A stretch of DNA of 64,000 nucleotides from Pseudidiomarina taiwanensis (GTDB taxonomy: Bacteria; Pseudomonadota; Gammaproteobacteria; Enterobacterales; Alteromonadaceae), in contig NZ_PIQG01000004.1 of NCBI RefSeq assembly GCF_003987435.1, positions 62,001 through 126,000 of the forward strand, written 5' to 3'. Of the stretch, positions 15,667-25,588 are shown piece after piece; position 1 is the first letter of the stretch; every line of letters begins with the position of its first letter. The notes beneath the pieces were generated by a model, which saw only the letters and a program-made list of their open reading frames with translations, had not been told where the DNA came from and made no database searches. A program made the position numbers and the translations under genes.

Positions 15667-17769
15667 ATGACTATGTTGTCAGTTTCGCACCGATCGCCAC
15701 GGCTGCGCATGCCCAAGTGGCTAGCGATCGCAGGGATCTGTGTGCTCGTACTGCTGCATCATCTCTCCATAACTTCGGCCCATGCGGTCCAGGTGACAAG
15801 TGCTCCAGTGCTTGATGAGCGCCTTGAGCAAGAGATGGATGCTATTCTTGAAATCACCGACAATAAGCAACGCTTGCAGCGCTTGTTAGCCCTTGAGCAA
15901 AGCCTTCCTGCTACGACCCCAGTCGCGACGAAAGTTCGAAACCTTAGTTACATCGCATTAGAACGAGCTCTGTTACAGGACTATTCAGCAGCGGAGCAAA
16001 AGTTAGCCGAAGCAGAGCAGCTCGCTAATCGCGCCCCTTTCTCTGATTCATTAGCCGAAGTTTATGCGACTCAGATGGCAATTCTGCTTTTGCAAGAACG
16101 TCGAGTTGATGCGGTGTCCTTGCTCGATGATATCGAAATTGCATTGGTGCAAACCAGTATTCCACGCATCCGTTATTACGCAAATAACCTTCTTGCCAGT
16201 TTTTACGGGCAGCGCAGTCAATTTCAAAAGTCTCTTCAGCACCTTCTTGCGGCACAGGAAGCAGTAAGTGAAACCGATAATGACCGCTCCCTATTGCGGC
16301 GGCTTTATTTAAAGCAAGAAACAGCTGGAGTGTATGCCGAACTGAAAAATTATGACGCCGCACTAAAGCTAGTGAATGAAGCGCTTAAAGAGTCAGAGCA
16401 AACCGGGATGAGTGAGTGGTTTTATGGCGATCTAATGCTCTTGAAAGGTTATATCGAAACGTCACAAGAAAAATACGAAGCTGCGTTAGCGAGTTATATC
16501 AATGCCGAACAATTTGCCGCCCGCAACTTTGCCCATGGGATTCAAGTGGTTCTGCTCAACAATATCGGTGATATCGATATTCGCCGTGGTGCCTACGATG
16601 ATGCCCGTGAAGTCCTTAATCGTGCCTACCGTATTGCTGAAGGGATTAATGACACTGCAACCTTAAAGCTAGTTGAATTTAATCTTGGTTTTGTCGATGT
16701 TCATCAAGGTAATCAGCAAGCGGGTCTAGAGCAAATGGAAGCGGCAATAGACTATTACCGCGATAATCAACTGCGCCTATCATTGGCAGAAATGCTCGGC
16801 GAAATAGCGACCGCTTATGAGATTGCCGGTCGACCGCGCGAACAAGCGCGAGCCTTGCAAGAGCAAATCGAGCTGTTCGAAGAGATCTATGCAGCAGAGC
16901 AGCAACAATATATTGCAGATATGCAAAGCATTTATGATACCAAGGATAAAGAGCAACAAATCGAGTTACTTCAGCAGCAGAATCAATTAAAAGCGCAATT
17001 ACTTGAAAACGAAAAACAAAGTCGCTTGATTCTGGGCTTATTGGTATTGCTTGCAGCATTTGCGACCGTCATTGTCTTTATGCTGTATCGCGCTGCACGT
17101 AACGCCAACCGCAAACTCGCTAAGGTGAATACGCGGCTAGCTGACCAAAGTATTCGCGACCCTCTCACGGGACTGTTTAATCGACGCGCGTTGCAACAAC
17201 AGTTACAAGCAGACCGCCGTCACCGTAAAGTGCTTCGTGATGCGATGATTTTGCTCGATGTGGATCATTTTAAAAAGATTAACGACGACTTTGGCCATAA
17301 CCTCGGTGACACTGTACTGGTCGAAGTTGCAAGACGACTTAAGCAACTCTGTCGAGAGACTGACCGTATTATCCGCTGGGGTGGTGAGGAGTTCTTGATT
17401 TATCTCACCGATATCGACCACGATGTGCTGCCCCAACTCACCCAAAGAATTCTCAATGAGATGGCGGCGGAACCGGTTAAAGCAGGGGATGAATTTATCG
17501 AGATCACGGTAACTGCTGGGTTTATTCATTACCCATTTGCTGATTTAAATAACAATCAAATGGATTGGGAACAAACTTTGCAGCTAGCAGATTTAGCGCT
17601 CTATGCGGGTAAAGTACATGGTCGCAACCAAGCTTGGGGAATCATGGAATTAAACATCCCCTTTGATGAGGCTCGCGAAGTATTAGAATACGACCTTGCC
17701 ACGGCTATCGAAAAGAATATCGTCAGCGTATTAACGCTGCATGGACCAAAATCCCAAATACCAAAATAA
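15667..17769 (+). CDS. TPR-containing diguanylate cyclase
   Basis: A 700-residue membrane protein. A signal or anchor segment (residues 17-40, ending SAHA) is followed by periplasmic TPR-like helical repeats (about 60-420), a coiled coil, a transmembrane helix (about 454-474, LGLLVLLAAFATVIVFMLY) and a cytoplasmic GGDEF domain. The active site is GGEEF at residues 572-576, and an RxxD inhibitory site (RETD, 563-566) sits five residues before it, so the enzyme should make c-di-GMP with product feedback. Sensing through periplasmic TPRs suggests a peptide or protein signal. SD GGAGAG lies shortly before the ATG. A bidirectional terminator follows. Confidence 0.92.
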   Translation: MTMLSVSHRSPRLRMPKWLAIAGICVLVLLHHLSITSAHAVQVTSAPVLDERLEQEMDAILEITDNKQRLQRLLALEQSLPATTPVATKVRNLSYIALERALLQDYSAAEQKLAEAEQLANRAPFSDSLAEVYATQMAILLLQERRVDAVSLLDDIEIALVQTSIPRIRYYANNLLASFYGQRSQFQKSLQHLLAAQEAVSETDNDRSLLRRLYLKQETAGVYAELKNYDAALKLVNEALKESEQTGMSEWFYGDLMLLKGYIETSQEKYEAALASYINAEQFAARNFAHGIQVVLLNNIGDIDIRRGAYDDAREVLNRAYRIAEGINDTATLKLVEFNLGFVDVHQGNQQAGLEQMEAAIDYYRDNQLRLSLAEMLGEIATAYEIAGRPREQARALQEQIELFEEIYAAEQQQYIADMQSIYDTKDKEQQIELLQQQNQLKAQLLENEKQSRLILGLLVLLAAFATVIVFMLYRAARNANRKLAKVNTRLADQSIRDPLTGLFNRRALQQQLQADRRHRKVLRDAMILLDVDHFKKINDDFGHNLGDTVLVEVARRLKQLCRETDRIIRWGGEEFLIYLTDIDHDVLPQLTQRILNEMAAEPVKAGDEFIEITVTAGFIHYPFADLNNNQMDWEQTLQLADLALYAGKVHGRNQAWGIMELNIPFDEAREVLEYDLATAIEKNIVSVLTLHGPKSQIPK

Positions 17770-17792
17770 ATACCAAAACTGAATCCTCAAAA

Positions 17793-17818
17793 AAGAACCG
17801 CCAATGCTGGCGGTTCTT
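17793..17818. terminator. Bidirectional terminator
   Basis: AAGAACCGCCA and TGGCGGTTCTT form an 11-bp stem with an ATGC loop, flanked by A on the left and T on the right, so it can end both the diguanylate-cyclase transcript and the convergent S9 peptidase transcript. Confidence 0.9.
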
Positions 17819-17840
17819 TACCTTCAAAGAGAGCTACGGA

Positions 17841-19979
17841 TTATTTCGGTAAGCTCGTCACTCCCATATTCCATAGGGTAAATGCGTAAATATCGGCATA
17901 CTGCTCGATGGTTTTCGAGACCGGTGTACCCGCGCCATGACCGGCATTGGTTTCAATCCGAATCAACTGCGGGTTTTTGCCGCCATCTTTTGCTTGCAGC
18001 TCAGCAGCAAATTTAAACGAATGCGCAGGCACCACCCGATCGTCATGGTCACCGGTGGTGATCATAGTGGCCGGATAATTGACACCCGCTTTAACATTAT
18101 GAACCGGTGAGTAGCCAAGCAGATATTCGAACATTTCCGGGCTATCTTCTGCGGTTCCGTAGTCATAAGCCCAACCAGCGCCAGCGGTAAAGGTATGATA
18201 GCGCAGCATATCGAGAACCCCGACGGCTGGCAGTGCAACTTGCACTAAATCAGGCCGCTGGGTCATTACCGCACCGACCAATAAGCCACCATTTGAACCA
18301 CCACGAATCGCCAGTTTAGAATTCGACGTGTAATCGTTAGCCACTAAGTATTCGGCTGCGGCAATAAAGTCATCAAAAACATTTTGCTTTTGTTGCTGGG
18401 TTCCAGCGCGATGCCATGCTTTCCCGTATTCACCACCACCACGAATGTTGGCAACCGCATAAACACCGCCCATTTCGAGCCACACCGCATTGGCAATGCT
18501 AAATGACGGGGTCAAGCTGATATTGAAGCCACCGTAGCCATACAGAATGGTGGGATTCGTACCATCGAGCTCAAGACCTTTTTTGTGGGTAATGATCATC
18601 GGCACCTGTGTGCCATCTTTTGAGGTATAGAAGACCTGCTTTGACTCGTAGGCAGAGCTATCAAATTGCGCCTTTGAGGCTTCATAAACTTCTGAAGCAC
18701 CCGTTTCAGGAGCATAAGCGTAAATCGTGCCCGGCGTGTTGTAATTGGTGAAGGTATAGTAAACCACCTCGGCGTCGTCTTTCGCACTAAAGCCGCCCAC
18801 ACTGCCCACACCTGGAAGATTTACGTCGCGCACTTTATTGCCGTCGTAGTCGTATTGCTCGACTTTAGCAATGGCATCGACCATATACTCAGCATAAATA
18901 TAACCGGCACCCGTTGATGGGCTGAGCACGTTGTCTCGCTCCGGAATAAAATCGACCCAGTTTTCTGGTTGCGGTGCGCTCGCATCAACCGTCACCACAC
19001 GCTGGTTCGGCGCGTCTAAGTTGGTGACCAAGTAGAGTTTGGAGTCGCGATTATCGAGCACATAGGTGTCAGACGAAGTATCGCCGATAATGGTCACTAG
19101 CTCGCTATCAGGCTGGCTCAGGTCTTTCATAAAGAGTTTATTGCCCGAGGTCGAAACCGCTGCAGAAATGAACAGATAGCGATCATCCTCGCTTACCGAA
19201 CCAAACACATAACGATGTTTTTCTGCTTCAGTACCGCCAAAGATTACCGGGTCGTCGGCTTGTGCCGTTCCAAGTTTATGGTAGTAGAGTTTGTGCTGAT
19301 CTGTTTTTGCCGATAACTCGCTACCTTCCGGCTTATCATAACTTGAATAGTAGAAACCTTCGTTACCAACCCAAGCAATCCCGCTGAACTTCACATCAAC
19401 AAGCTCAGGTTCGAGTTGTTCTTTGGTTTCAGTATCGATGACAATAATCTTCCGCCAATCACTACCACCTTCAGAAATTGCATAGGCAGCCAGCGAGCCA
19501 TCTTTTGAGAAACTCAAAGACGCCAGGCTTGTGGTGCCATCTTCACTAAAGGTATTCGGATCTAAGAAAACTTCGGTATTGCCCTCAGCGTCGGTACGAT
19601 ACACCACATACTGATTCTGCAACCCGTCATTCTTATAGAAATAGGTGTACTTGCCTTCTTTAAACGGCGCCCCGACTTTTTCATAGTTCCAGAGCGTACT
19701 CAGGCGATCCTCGATCTGTTGGCGATACGGAATTTGCTCCAAATAATCGAAGGTCACTTCGTTTTGCGCCTTAACCCATGCTTCGGTTTCGGCGCTGCGA
19801 TCATCTTCAAGCCAACGATAAGGATCAGCCACTTCCGTGCCGAAATAAGTATCGACCACTTCGCCTTGTCGTGTCTCTGGATAATTTACCGAACTCTGTT
19901 GCACATCATTCTCACTCTGTTGCTGTGGCGAACAGCCCGTTGCTATCGCAACCGCTAACGCGCCTAACCAATACTTCAT
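17841..19979 (-). CDS. Prolyl oligopeptidase (S9A) family peptidase, lipoprotein signal
   Basis: A 712-residue serine peptidase that would cleave after proline in short peptides. The N-terminus has a lipobox AIATGCS (Cys16), so it is probably exported and lipid-anchored. The propeller has [13 protein letters not shown]; the catalytic domain has [20 protein letters not shown] (Ser562), Asp in TGDHDDRV and His in NAGHGAGT, all typical of prolyl endopeptidase. SD AGGAG is well placed. This is the second exported S9 peptidase in 6 kb; together with the oligopeptidase-B-like enzyme it suggests a peptide-rich diet. Confidence 0.93.
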   Translation of the reverse strand: MKYWLGALAVAIATGCSPQQQSENDVQQSSVNYPETRQGEVVDTYFGTEVADPYRWLEDDRSAETEAWVKAQNEVTFDYLEQIPYRQQIEDRLSTLWNYEKVGAPFKEGKYTYFYKNDGLQNQYVVYRTDAEGNTEVFLDPNTFSEDGTTSLASLSFSKDGSLAAYAISEGGSDWRKIIVIDTETKEQLEPELVDVKFSGIAWVGNEGFYYSSYDKPEGSELSAKTDQHKLYYHKLGTAQADDPVIFGGTEAEKHRYVFGSVSEDDRYLFISAAVSTSGNKLFMKDLSQPDSELVTIIGDTSSDTYVLDNRDSKLYLVTNLDAPNQRVVTVDASAPQPENWVDFIPERDNVLSPSTGAGYIYAEYMVDAIAKVEQYDYDGNKVRDVNLPGVGSVGGFSAKDDAEVVYYTFTNYNTPGTIYAYAPETGASEVYEASKAQFDSSAYESKQVFYTSKDGTQVPMIITHKKGLELDGTNPTILYGYGGFNISLTPSFSIANAVWLEMGGVYAVANIRGGGEYGKAWHRAGTQQQKQNVFDDFIAAAEYLVANDYTSNSKLAIRGGSNGGLLVGAVMTQRPDLVQVALPAVGVLDMLRYHTFTAGAGWAYDYGTAEDSPEMFEYLLGYSPVHNVKAGVNYPATMITTGDHDDRVVPAHSFKFAAELQAKDGGKNPQLIRIETNAGHGAGTPVSKTIEQYADIYAFTLWNMGVTSLPK

Positions 19980-19997
19980 GTTATTCTCCTTGTTGTT

Positions 19998-20558
19998 TTA
20001 ACCTAATGCAGGATGGGTATTAGCAAACCAAGGTTGACCATCGAGTTGTGCCAAAAATGCCTGCAAGTTTGGATATGCTGTAATATCGAGTAAGCCCCGA
20101 AAAACCGCCCAACTGAGGTAGCATCCGAGCCTTAACGCCGCATCAGAATAAGGCGTGTTTGTTTCTAACTCATGTTGTTCGAACTGCGCTAATAAGGTCT
20201 CGATTCGAGTCTGCTGACGCGCTAAATAAGCACTTTGCTGCGGACCAAGGCCATCAATCTGTAACAGGTAAACGTTTACTGTGGTATCCACCAAGGTGTT
20301 GACCAAGCAAAATTGCTCATAGTCTGTTACGGTCGGGCAAAACGCCTCGCCATGCTGCTCCCGCAAGTAACGGATGATTGAAGCCGAGTCGTAAAGTTTA
20401 ACCGAACCATCCTCAAAAAAAGGAACGCGTGCAGTGGGTGAACCAGCAGCAGAGCCAGCACGATCGGTAGGAACAAATTCATAATCCTGCTGATTTAAAG
20501 CGAGGACAATGCGACAATGCCGAACAAAGGGCGAGGTATAACTACCATATAGTTTCAT
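19998..20558 (-). CDS. Glutathione S-transferase family protein
   Basis: A 186-residue GST-like protein. The N-terminal domain has MKLYGSYTSPFVRHCRIVLA with Ser9-Pro10 in the glutathione site, ARVPFFEDG with the cis-Pro, and LYDSASIIRYL. The C-terminal helical domain has DAALRLGCYLSWAVFRG. It is shorter than typical GSTs (about 200-220 aa). It follows the prolyl oligopeptidase on the opposite side of that gene's transcription unit start, with the same direction, and diverges from the DUF502 gene across 46 bp. Its substrate cannot be told. Confidence 0.87.
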   Translation of the reverse strand: MKLYGSYTSPFVRHCRIVLALNQQDYEFVPTDRAGSAAGSPTARVPFFEDGSVKLYDSASIIRYLREQHGEAFCPTVTDYEQFCLVNTLVDTTVNVYLLQIDGLGPQQSAYLARQQTRIETLLAQFEQHELETNTPYSDAALRLGCYLSWAVFRGLLDITAYPNLQAFLAQLDGQPWFANTHPALG

Positions 20559-20604
20559 CAGCGATCCGCTCAGTTGTACGATTTAGACACATGAGATTAG
20601 CACA

Positions 20605-21207
20605 ATGAAAAAAACCATACAGTATTTGCTCAAAGGGCTTGCGATATTATTACCGATTATCGTGACGATCGCCCTCGTCCGTTGGCTATTGGTCACCATC
20701 GAGGCCTGGCTCAGCCCTGTTTGGCTGAGCGTCTTGGGCGATCACTATTATCTGCCTGGATTAGCTTTTGTCAGCTTTTTAGTTATCGCGGTCATCATCG
20801 GCTTTAGCTCCCGTTGGACCACCCTCAATCGACTCTGGATGCTACCCGGTCGAATTATGGAACGGATGCCGGTGCTGCGCAGTTTATATGCGACGCTGAC
20901 GGATATTTTCGACCTCATGGCAGGCAAGAATTTCGCCAAAGAATCGGTGGTTTTGGTAAACTTCCCGGGAACCGAAACAAAGCTTATCGGCATCGTTACG
21001 CGGCAACATAATCAAGCACGCGATAAACTGTCGCAATGCCTTGGCGATGATGAGGTCGCTGTTTATTTACCGATGAGTTATATGGTTGGCGGCTATATGG
21101 TCATGGTTCCACGCCACTGCGTCACCCCACTTGATATGTCACCCGCTGACGCCATGCAATTGGTGATCAGTGGCGGGCTTGGAAAAGGTCACAAGGAAAA
21201 TTCGTAA
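20605..21207 (+). CDS. DUF502 membrane protein
   Basis: A 200-residue protein with two transmembrane helices near the N-terminus (about residues 8-33 and 48-68) and a cytoplasmic domain with the family signatures MPVLRSLYATLTDIFD, VVLVNFPGTETKLIGIVT and VYLPMSYMVGGYMVMVP. DUF502 proteins are widespread and resemble plant COV proteins; their role is unknown. Its stop overlaps the start of the esterase gene (TAATG), so the two are translationally coupled. Confidence 0.9.
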   Translation: MKKTIQYLLKGLAILLPIIVTIALVRWLLVTIEAWLSPVWLSVLGDHYYLPGLAFVSFLVIAVIIGFSSRWTTLNRLWMLPGRIMERMPVLRSLYATLTDIFDLMAGKNFAKESVVLVNFPGTETKLIGIVTRQHNQARDKLSQCLGDDEVAVYLPMSYMVGGYMVMVPRHCVTPLDMSPADAMQLVISGGLGKGHKENS

Positions 21208-21869
21208 TGACTCAACTTAATTGTGTAGAAATCGAGCCACAACAAGGTTCTGCAACGCATAGCGTGATTTGGTTGCATGGTTTAGGCGCGGATGGCAATG
21301 ATTTTGCGCCACTGGTTCCACACTTACAATTTGCTCCGAACGTGCGCGTCCGCTTTATTTTCCCGCACGCACCGCACTTACCGGTGACGGTCAATGGCGG
21401 CATGCGGATGCCGGCTTGGTACGATATTTTATCGATGAGTATCGAGCGCGAAGTCGACGGAACTCAGTTGCGCGCGAGTGCTCAAAACGTTATTGAATTA
21501 ATCGAACGAGAAGTCGCCCGAGGCGTGCCGACCGAAAACATTCTCTTAGCGGGGTTTTCGCAAGGGGGCGCGGTCGCCTACGAGACGGCACTCAGCTATC
21601 CCAAACCGTTAGCAGGACTGATGGCGCTATCGACCTATCTCGCCACTCAAGAGTCGTTACAGTTAGCAACAGCAAATGAAACGTTACCCATTCTTATCCA
21701 ACATGGGCTACAAGACCCGATTGTGCCAGAAGGACTCGGCCAGCGGGCTGCCACTTGGCTCACTCAAGCGGGTTACCCCGTCACTTATCAAACGTTTACC
21801 ATGCAGCATCAAGTCTGCGCCGAGCAAATCGTCGCAATGAATCAATGGTTACAGCAACTTTGGAATTAA
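21207..21869 (+). CDS. Phospholipase/carboxylesterase family alpha/beta hydrolase
   Basis: A 220-residue serine esterase of the carboxylesterase/thioesterase (EstB, LYPLA-like) family. It has HGLGADGND for the oxyanion hole, GFSQGG with nucleophile Ser118, Asp170 in HGLQDPIVP and His201 in FTMQHQVC, completing the triad. There is no signal peptide, so it acts in the cytoplasm on short acyl esters or acyl-protein thioesters. Its start codon overlaps the DUF502 stop by one base. It is convergent with purK, 11 bp apart. Confidence 0.92.
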   Translation: MTQLNCVEIEPQQGSATHSVIWLHGLGADGNDFAPLVPHLQFAPNVRVRFIFPHAPHLPVTVNGGMRMPAWYDILSMSIEREVDGTQLRASAQNVIELIEREVARGVPTENILLAGFSQGGAVAYETALSYPKPLAGLMALSTYLATQESLQLATANETLPILIQHGLQDPIVPEGLGQRAATWLTQAGYPVTYQTFTMQHQVCAEQIVAMNQWLQQLWN

Positions 21870-21880
21870 GCTCGGGCCAG

Positions 21881-22969
21881 TTAATCCGCTAAAGTTTGCA
21901 AGCGCGGTGACCACTCGGTCACCCACTGCTCAGCTTCTTCAAGCGAGTCGACTTGGATATTCACATGGCCCACTTTGCGCCCGGGACGCGCGGCTTTATT
22001 GTACCAATGACATTGACAACGCGCGTCTTGCCATAAAGCTGAAGGGATTTCAGCCACCCCAATCACATTCAACATCAAAGTTGGTCGGATAGTGGGTTGG
22101 CCGAGCGGTATCTGAGTCAAGGCGCGGATGTGCAGGTCAAACTGGCTATGGCTACTACCTTGCATACTCCAGTGCCCGGAATTATGCACCCGAGGAGCAA
22201 TCTCATTGACCAGCAAACGCTGACTGCCCGCCTCTTCAACGACAAAGAATTCAACCCCCAATACCCCAACATAGTCGAGCGCTGTGGTAATTTTCGCAAA
22301 AGCTTGCTCGGCTTGTTGTTGTAGCTGCGTATCAGGTTCAGTCAAACCCGCGAAAGTATGACTCAAAATGCCCTGGCGATGAATGTTTATGACTAATGGG
22401 TAGCAGGCGATTTGACCATCTTGTCCACGCGCACCGACGAGCGAGACTTCGCGCTTGAACGGGATCATCGCCTCAACGATACCCGCTTGCTGGCCAGCCG
22501 TTTGTGCCAACGGCTCGATTGCATCTCCGGGTTGGAAGCGCCACTGCCCTTTGCCATCATAACCACCGCGAGCAGCTTTGATGACCTGCGCGGCATCGCT
22601 ATGCGCCAAGATTTCAGTGAGCTCAGCAGGAGTGCTAAAAGCAGACCAAGGCGACGTCGCGACCTGCTGCTCGTCAAACAATTGCTTCTCTGTGCGGCGG
22701 TCGGTTAAGCCTTTAATTCGGTTGGTATCGAATAAAAATTTCGCCTGTGCGGCAGTTAGAACTTCTGCCGGAATGTCTTCATGCTCCCAACTGACACAAT
22801 CCGACCAGCGAATGGCCTCAGCTAGGCTAAGCGGCAGATTCAGTTGGGCACTAAGCGGTTTAATAGTGTGTTCACGGGTGCTGTAAAGCAAAACTTCATG
22901 GCCATGTTGAATGGCGCTGCGACCCAGCATTTGACCAAGTTGGCCATCCCCTATGAACAATAGCTTCAT
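21881..22969 (-). CDS. purK: N5-carboxyaminoimidazole ribonucleotide synthase
   Basis: ATP-grasp enzyme that converts AIR, bicarbonate and ATP to N5-CAIR in purine synthesis. It is 362 residues long, has the N-terminal [15 protein letters not shown] motif of PurK, ATP-grasp strands around [17 protein letters not shown], and the metal site in [15 protein letters not shown]. It overlaps purE by 4 nt (ATGA), so the two are coupled. In E. coli this operon is repressed by PurR; I did not find a clear PurR box upstream of purE. Confidence 0.97.
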   Translation of the reverse strand: MKLLFIGDGQLGQMLGRSAIQHGHEVLLYSTREHTIKPLSAQLNLPLSLAEAIRWSDCVSWEHEDIPAEVLTAAQAKFLFDTNRIKGLTDRRTEKQLFDEQQVATSPWSAFSTPAELTEILAHSDAAQVIKAARGGYDGKGQWRFQPGDAIEPLAQTAGQQAGIVEAMIPFKREVSLVGARGQDGQIACYPLVINIHRQGILSHTFAGLTEPDTQLQQQAEQAFAKITTALDYVGVLGVEFFVVEEAGSQRLLVNEIAPRVHNSGHWSMQGSSHSQFDLHIRALTQIPLGQPTIRPTLMLNVIGVAEIPSALWQDARCQCHWYNKAARPGRKVGHVNIQVDSLEEAEQWVTEWSPRLQTLAD

Positions 22970-23457
22970 TCTGGCAGTTCCAACTCAGGACCATTCATGA
23001 CTTTCTCGCGCTGCTCAGCGCGAAATGCTTGCACGCGCTCACGTACGGCAGGGTCTTGATTGGCAACAATTTGTGCAGCTAACAAGCCGGCATTGGCTGC
23101 CCCAGCAGTGCCAATCGCAAGCGTACCAACGGCCACGCCCTTTGGCATTTGCACAATCGAAAGAAGACTATCCAAGCCTTTAAGTTGCTTACTCGGAACG
23201 GGAACCCCAAGCACTGGGATAGCGGTAAATGCGGCTAACATTCCCGGCAAATGTGCGGCTCCGCCGGCACCTGCGATCACCACAGGTACGCCATCTTGTT
23301 CCGCTTGCGCCATGGTGGTTTGCAGTAAGTCTGGAGTACGGTGTGCAGAAACAACTTGGGCGCGCCATTCGACGCCGAGGTCTTTCAGCATTTGTGCTGC
23401 ATTTTGCATAACCGGCCAATCCGATTGCGAACCCATAAGAATAAGAACTGGTGCCAT
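22966..23457 (-). CDS. purE: N5-carboxyaminoimidazole ribonucleotide mutase
   Basis: Converts N5-CAIR to CAIR in purine synthesis. The 163-residue protein has [10 protein letters not shown] at the nucleotide phosphate site, the catalytic His in [11 protein letters not shown], and [16 protein letters not shown]. It is a class I PurE and works together with the downstream PurK, whose start overlaps its stop. SD GAGG precedes the ATG. Confidence 0.97.
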   Translation of the reverse strand: MAPVLILMGSQSDWPVMQNAAQMLKDLGVEWRAQVVSAHRTPDLLQTTMAQAEQDGVPVVIAGAGGAAHLPGMLAAFTAIPVLGVPVPSKQLKGLDSLLSIVQMPKGVAVGTLAIGTAGAANAGLLAAQIVANQDPAVRERVQAFRAEQREKVMNGPELELPE

Positions 23458-23517
23458 GACACGCTCCTCTACTAATAAGGGGGCGCATTTTAAACAGCGC
23501 CGCGCAAAGGTGCAAAT

Positions 23518-24264
23518 TTAATGCGCAAGTTTTGCGCGATTGCGCCCGCCACGCTTGGCAAGATCCATGGCATCTTCTGCAAGTTCGAGCCATTTACCCC
23601 AATCATAACCTTTATGCCACTGAGCGACACCGGCACTTGCAGTAACGGTCACAAGCATCGATTTGACTTTAAATGGCTCCGAGCGAATTTCGGCAAGAAT
23701 CCGCTCGACCGCAGCGGCCGCCTGATTAAGATTGGTATCAGGTAAGATAATAGTAAATGCTGCCCCTTTATCTCGAATAATCATATCTTGACCGCGCAAG
23801 ACCCGGCGTAATCGATTCGCCGTTTCGCGAATCACTTCTTCTCCGAGCATATAGCCAAACCGATCATTAATATCGCGGAACTTATCGACGTCTAATTTAA
23901 TCAAGGAGACAGCTTTGCTGTCCCGGCTTGAACGCTCGATTTGTTGCAGCATAAAATCCGTTAAATATTCGCGATGGTAGGCGCCGGTCAACTGATCGGT
24001 TTTGGTCAAATGCGATAGACTGGTTTGCATCTTCAGCATCATAATCAAGAACATTGACCCGACACCAATCAGAACCAACATCGAGACGCCTAAGCGCAAG
24101 GCATAATCAAACGGCAAGAACGAGTAGCAGACGTAAGCAAATAAAGCATTAATCAGCATAATGACGAGCAAGACAATACTTGCACCAGCGTATATGGTGC
24201 GCATTGCGACTAGGCGAAACTCTTGCCACATATTATTAGGGCTCAATTGAGCAGGAGCATTCAT
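23518..24264 (-). CDS. Membrane GGDEF-domain protein with degenerate active site
   Basis: A 248-residue protein with two transmembrane helices (about 28-50 and 57-78) and a GGDEF domain (90-245). The domain keeps the fold signatures DQLTGAYHREY, LDVDKFRDINDRFG and an RxxD site (RGQD, 157-160), but the signature motif is KGAAF (166-170) instead of GG(D/E)EF. Loss of the catalytic acidic residues predicts no cyclase activity; with the RxxD site intact it may bind c-di-GMP as a receptor. I chose the ATG at 24264, with AAGGA 6 nt upstream, over an in-frame start at 24354. It diverges from the cold-shock gene. Confidence 0.88.
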   Translation of the reverse strand: MNAPAQLSPNNMWQEFRLVAMRTIYAGASIVLLVIMLINALFAYVCYSFLPFDYALRLGVSMLVLIGVGSMFLIMMLKMQTSLSHLTKTDQLTGAYHREYLTDFMLQQIERSSRDSKAVSLIKLDVDKFRDINDRFGYMLGEEVIRETANRLRRVLRGQDMIIRDKGAAFTIILPDTNLNQAAAAVERILAEIRSEPFKVKSMLVTVTASAGVAQWHKGYDWGKWLELAEDAMDLAKRGGRNRAKLAH

Positions 24265-24363
24265 AGCTGGTCCTTGTCCTGATTTCCTTACAATGTACTC
24301 TGAAAACCAGTATAGACTCAATCCCCAGATACAAAAACAACGTCGCTTCCGCAAATGCTTAAA

Positions 24364-24391
24364 TTGACAGCAGTTAATTAGTGTGTATACT
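24364..24391 (+). promoter_or_regulatory. Sigma-70 promoter of the cold-shock gene
   Basis: TTGACA (24364-24369) and TATACT (24386-24391) are separated by 16 bp, a near-consensus promoter. The start site would be near 24398, giving a 5' UTR of about 135 nt before the ATG at 24533, as in cspA-type cold-shock mRNAs whose leaders fold differently in the cold. Confidence 0.82.
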
Positions 24392-24532
24392 TACCGCGCT
24401 AGAAAAATTCGGCTGTCTTGTTGTGGCCTGTTACGAAGTCTAATGTTGTGCCTCGTTTTGGAAGTCATCAGTAATACACGTATTTTTATTAGCAATACCC
24501 TAGATTTTCACATGCACTACGAGGAATTCAGC

Positions 24533-24739
24533 ATGTCTACAGTAACTGGTAAAGTTAAATTCTTTAACGAAGCTAAAGGCTTTGGTTTCATCGAGCAAGA
24601 GTCAGGCCCTGACGTATTTGTTCATTTCAGCGCAATCCAATCAGACGGTTTCAAAACCTTAGCTGAAGGCCAAGCAGTAACTTTCACTATCGCTCAAGGC
24701 CCTAAAGGTCCACAAGCTGAGAACGTTATTCCTGGCTAA
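24533..24739 (+). CDS. Cold-shock protein (CspA family)
   Basis: A 68-residue single-stranded nucleic-acid binding protein (RNA chaperone) with a single cold-shock domain. The RNP1 motif KGFGFI and RNP2 motif VFVHF are intact, and the protein ends [12 protein letters not shown]. The true start is the ATG at 24533, with SD GAGGAA about 7 nt upstream; the open frame continues upstream to 24383 but that part is the mRNA leader. The strong promoter and long leader suggest cold or growth-phase control. A terminator follows and overlaps the cysE stop. Confidence 0.96.
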   Translation: MSTVTGKVKFFNEAKGFGFIEQESGPDVFVHFSAIQSDGFKTLAEGQAVTFTIAQGPKGPQAENVIPG

Positions 24740-24761
24740 GCTGAAACGCTTATCAGAATTC

Positions 24762-24791
24762 AAAAAGCCGGTCATTCGACCGGCTTTTTTT
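24762..24791. terminator. Terminator shared by the cold-shock gene and cysE
   Basis: AGCCGGTC and GACCGGCT form an 8-bp stem with an ATTC loop, flanked by AAAAA on the left and a run of seven T on the right. It ends the cold-shock transcript, and its left arm covers the cysE stop codon (24772-24774); with the A run it may also serve the minus strand. Confidence 0.9.
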
Positions 24792-25572
24792 GTTGGCGCT
24801 GCTGCGCGGCTTCTTGCTCCGCGTGAATAAAATCCTCATCATCAATTTTGACTTCAGGGATCTCGTCACACACATTTCCGCCCAATTTATTTACCGCTTG
24901 GCATAAATCATGAATCTTTTGGTCTTGCAGATGAATATGGTCTAACAGTCGTCCAATGGTGGTCGCAACTGGGTCTGGGTTATCGGCCGCAACCGCATAA
25001 GCATCGAAACCATAGGCTTTGGCTAAAGCCTCTCGGCGTTTACTCTGGGCACTTGTTTGCGCTGATTTGGCAACTCGCGCAGGGATCCCAACCACAGTTG
25101 AATCTGCGGGTACATCCCGAACGACCACGGCGTTCGAACCAATTCGTGCGTTTTCGCCAACTTCCAGCGGTCCCAGCACTTTCGCTCCAGCGCCAATCAC
25201 CACTCCATCACGTAAGGTAGGATGACGTTTCCCTTTATTCCAACTCGTCCCACCTAGGGTAACCCCATGATACAAGGTGACATCGTCACCAATCTGTGCG
25301 GTTTCGCCTATGACCACACCCATACCATGATCGATAAAAAAGCGCCGACCAATTTCTGCACCTGGATGAATTTCAACGCCCGTTAGCCAGCGCCCGAACG
25401 TCGACAGCCAACGCGCGAGCCAACGCCAATTGCGCCGCCATAGTCGGTGACTTAGCCGATGGAGCCAAATAGCATGCAGGCCTGGATAGGTCGTGAGCAC
25501 CTCGAACCGCGTACGGGCAGCTGGATCGCGCTTGAAAACGCTATCGATATCTTCGCGGATACGCTCAAACAT
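24772..25572 (-). CDS. cysE: Serine O-acetyltransferase
   Basis: Makes O-acetylserine from serine and acetyl-CoA, the first step of cysteine synthesis. The 266-residue protein has an N-terminal helical region ([20 protein letters not shown]) and a left-handed beta-helix of hexapeptide repeats from about residue 65, with [13 protein letters not shown] and [14 protein letters not shown] that form the active site. The C-terminal tail is longer and more acidic than in enteric CysE and lacks the usual GDGI ending, so feedback inhibition by cysteine may differ. Two long inverted repeats lie in its upstream region (25589-25670). Confidence 0.93.
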   Translation of the reverse strand: MFERIREDIDSVFKRDPAARTRFEVLTTYPGLHAIWLHRLSHRLWRRNWRWLARWLSTFGRWLTGVEIHPGAEIGRRFFIDHGMGVVIGETAQIGDDVTLYHGVTLGGTSWNKGKRHPTLRDGVVIGAGAKVLGPLEVGENARIGSNAVVVRDVPADSTVVGIPARVAKSAQTSAQSKRREALAKAYGFDAYAVAADNPDPVATTIGRLLDHIHLQDQKIHDLCQAVNKLGGNVCDEIPEVKIDDEDFIHAEQEAAQQRQQKKPVE

Positions 25573-25588
25573 AATTTCTCATCCTGTT

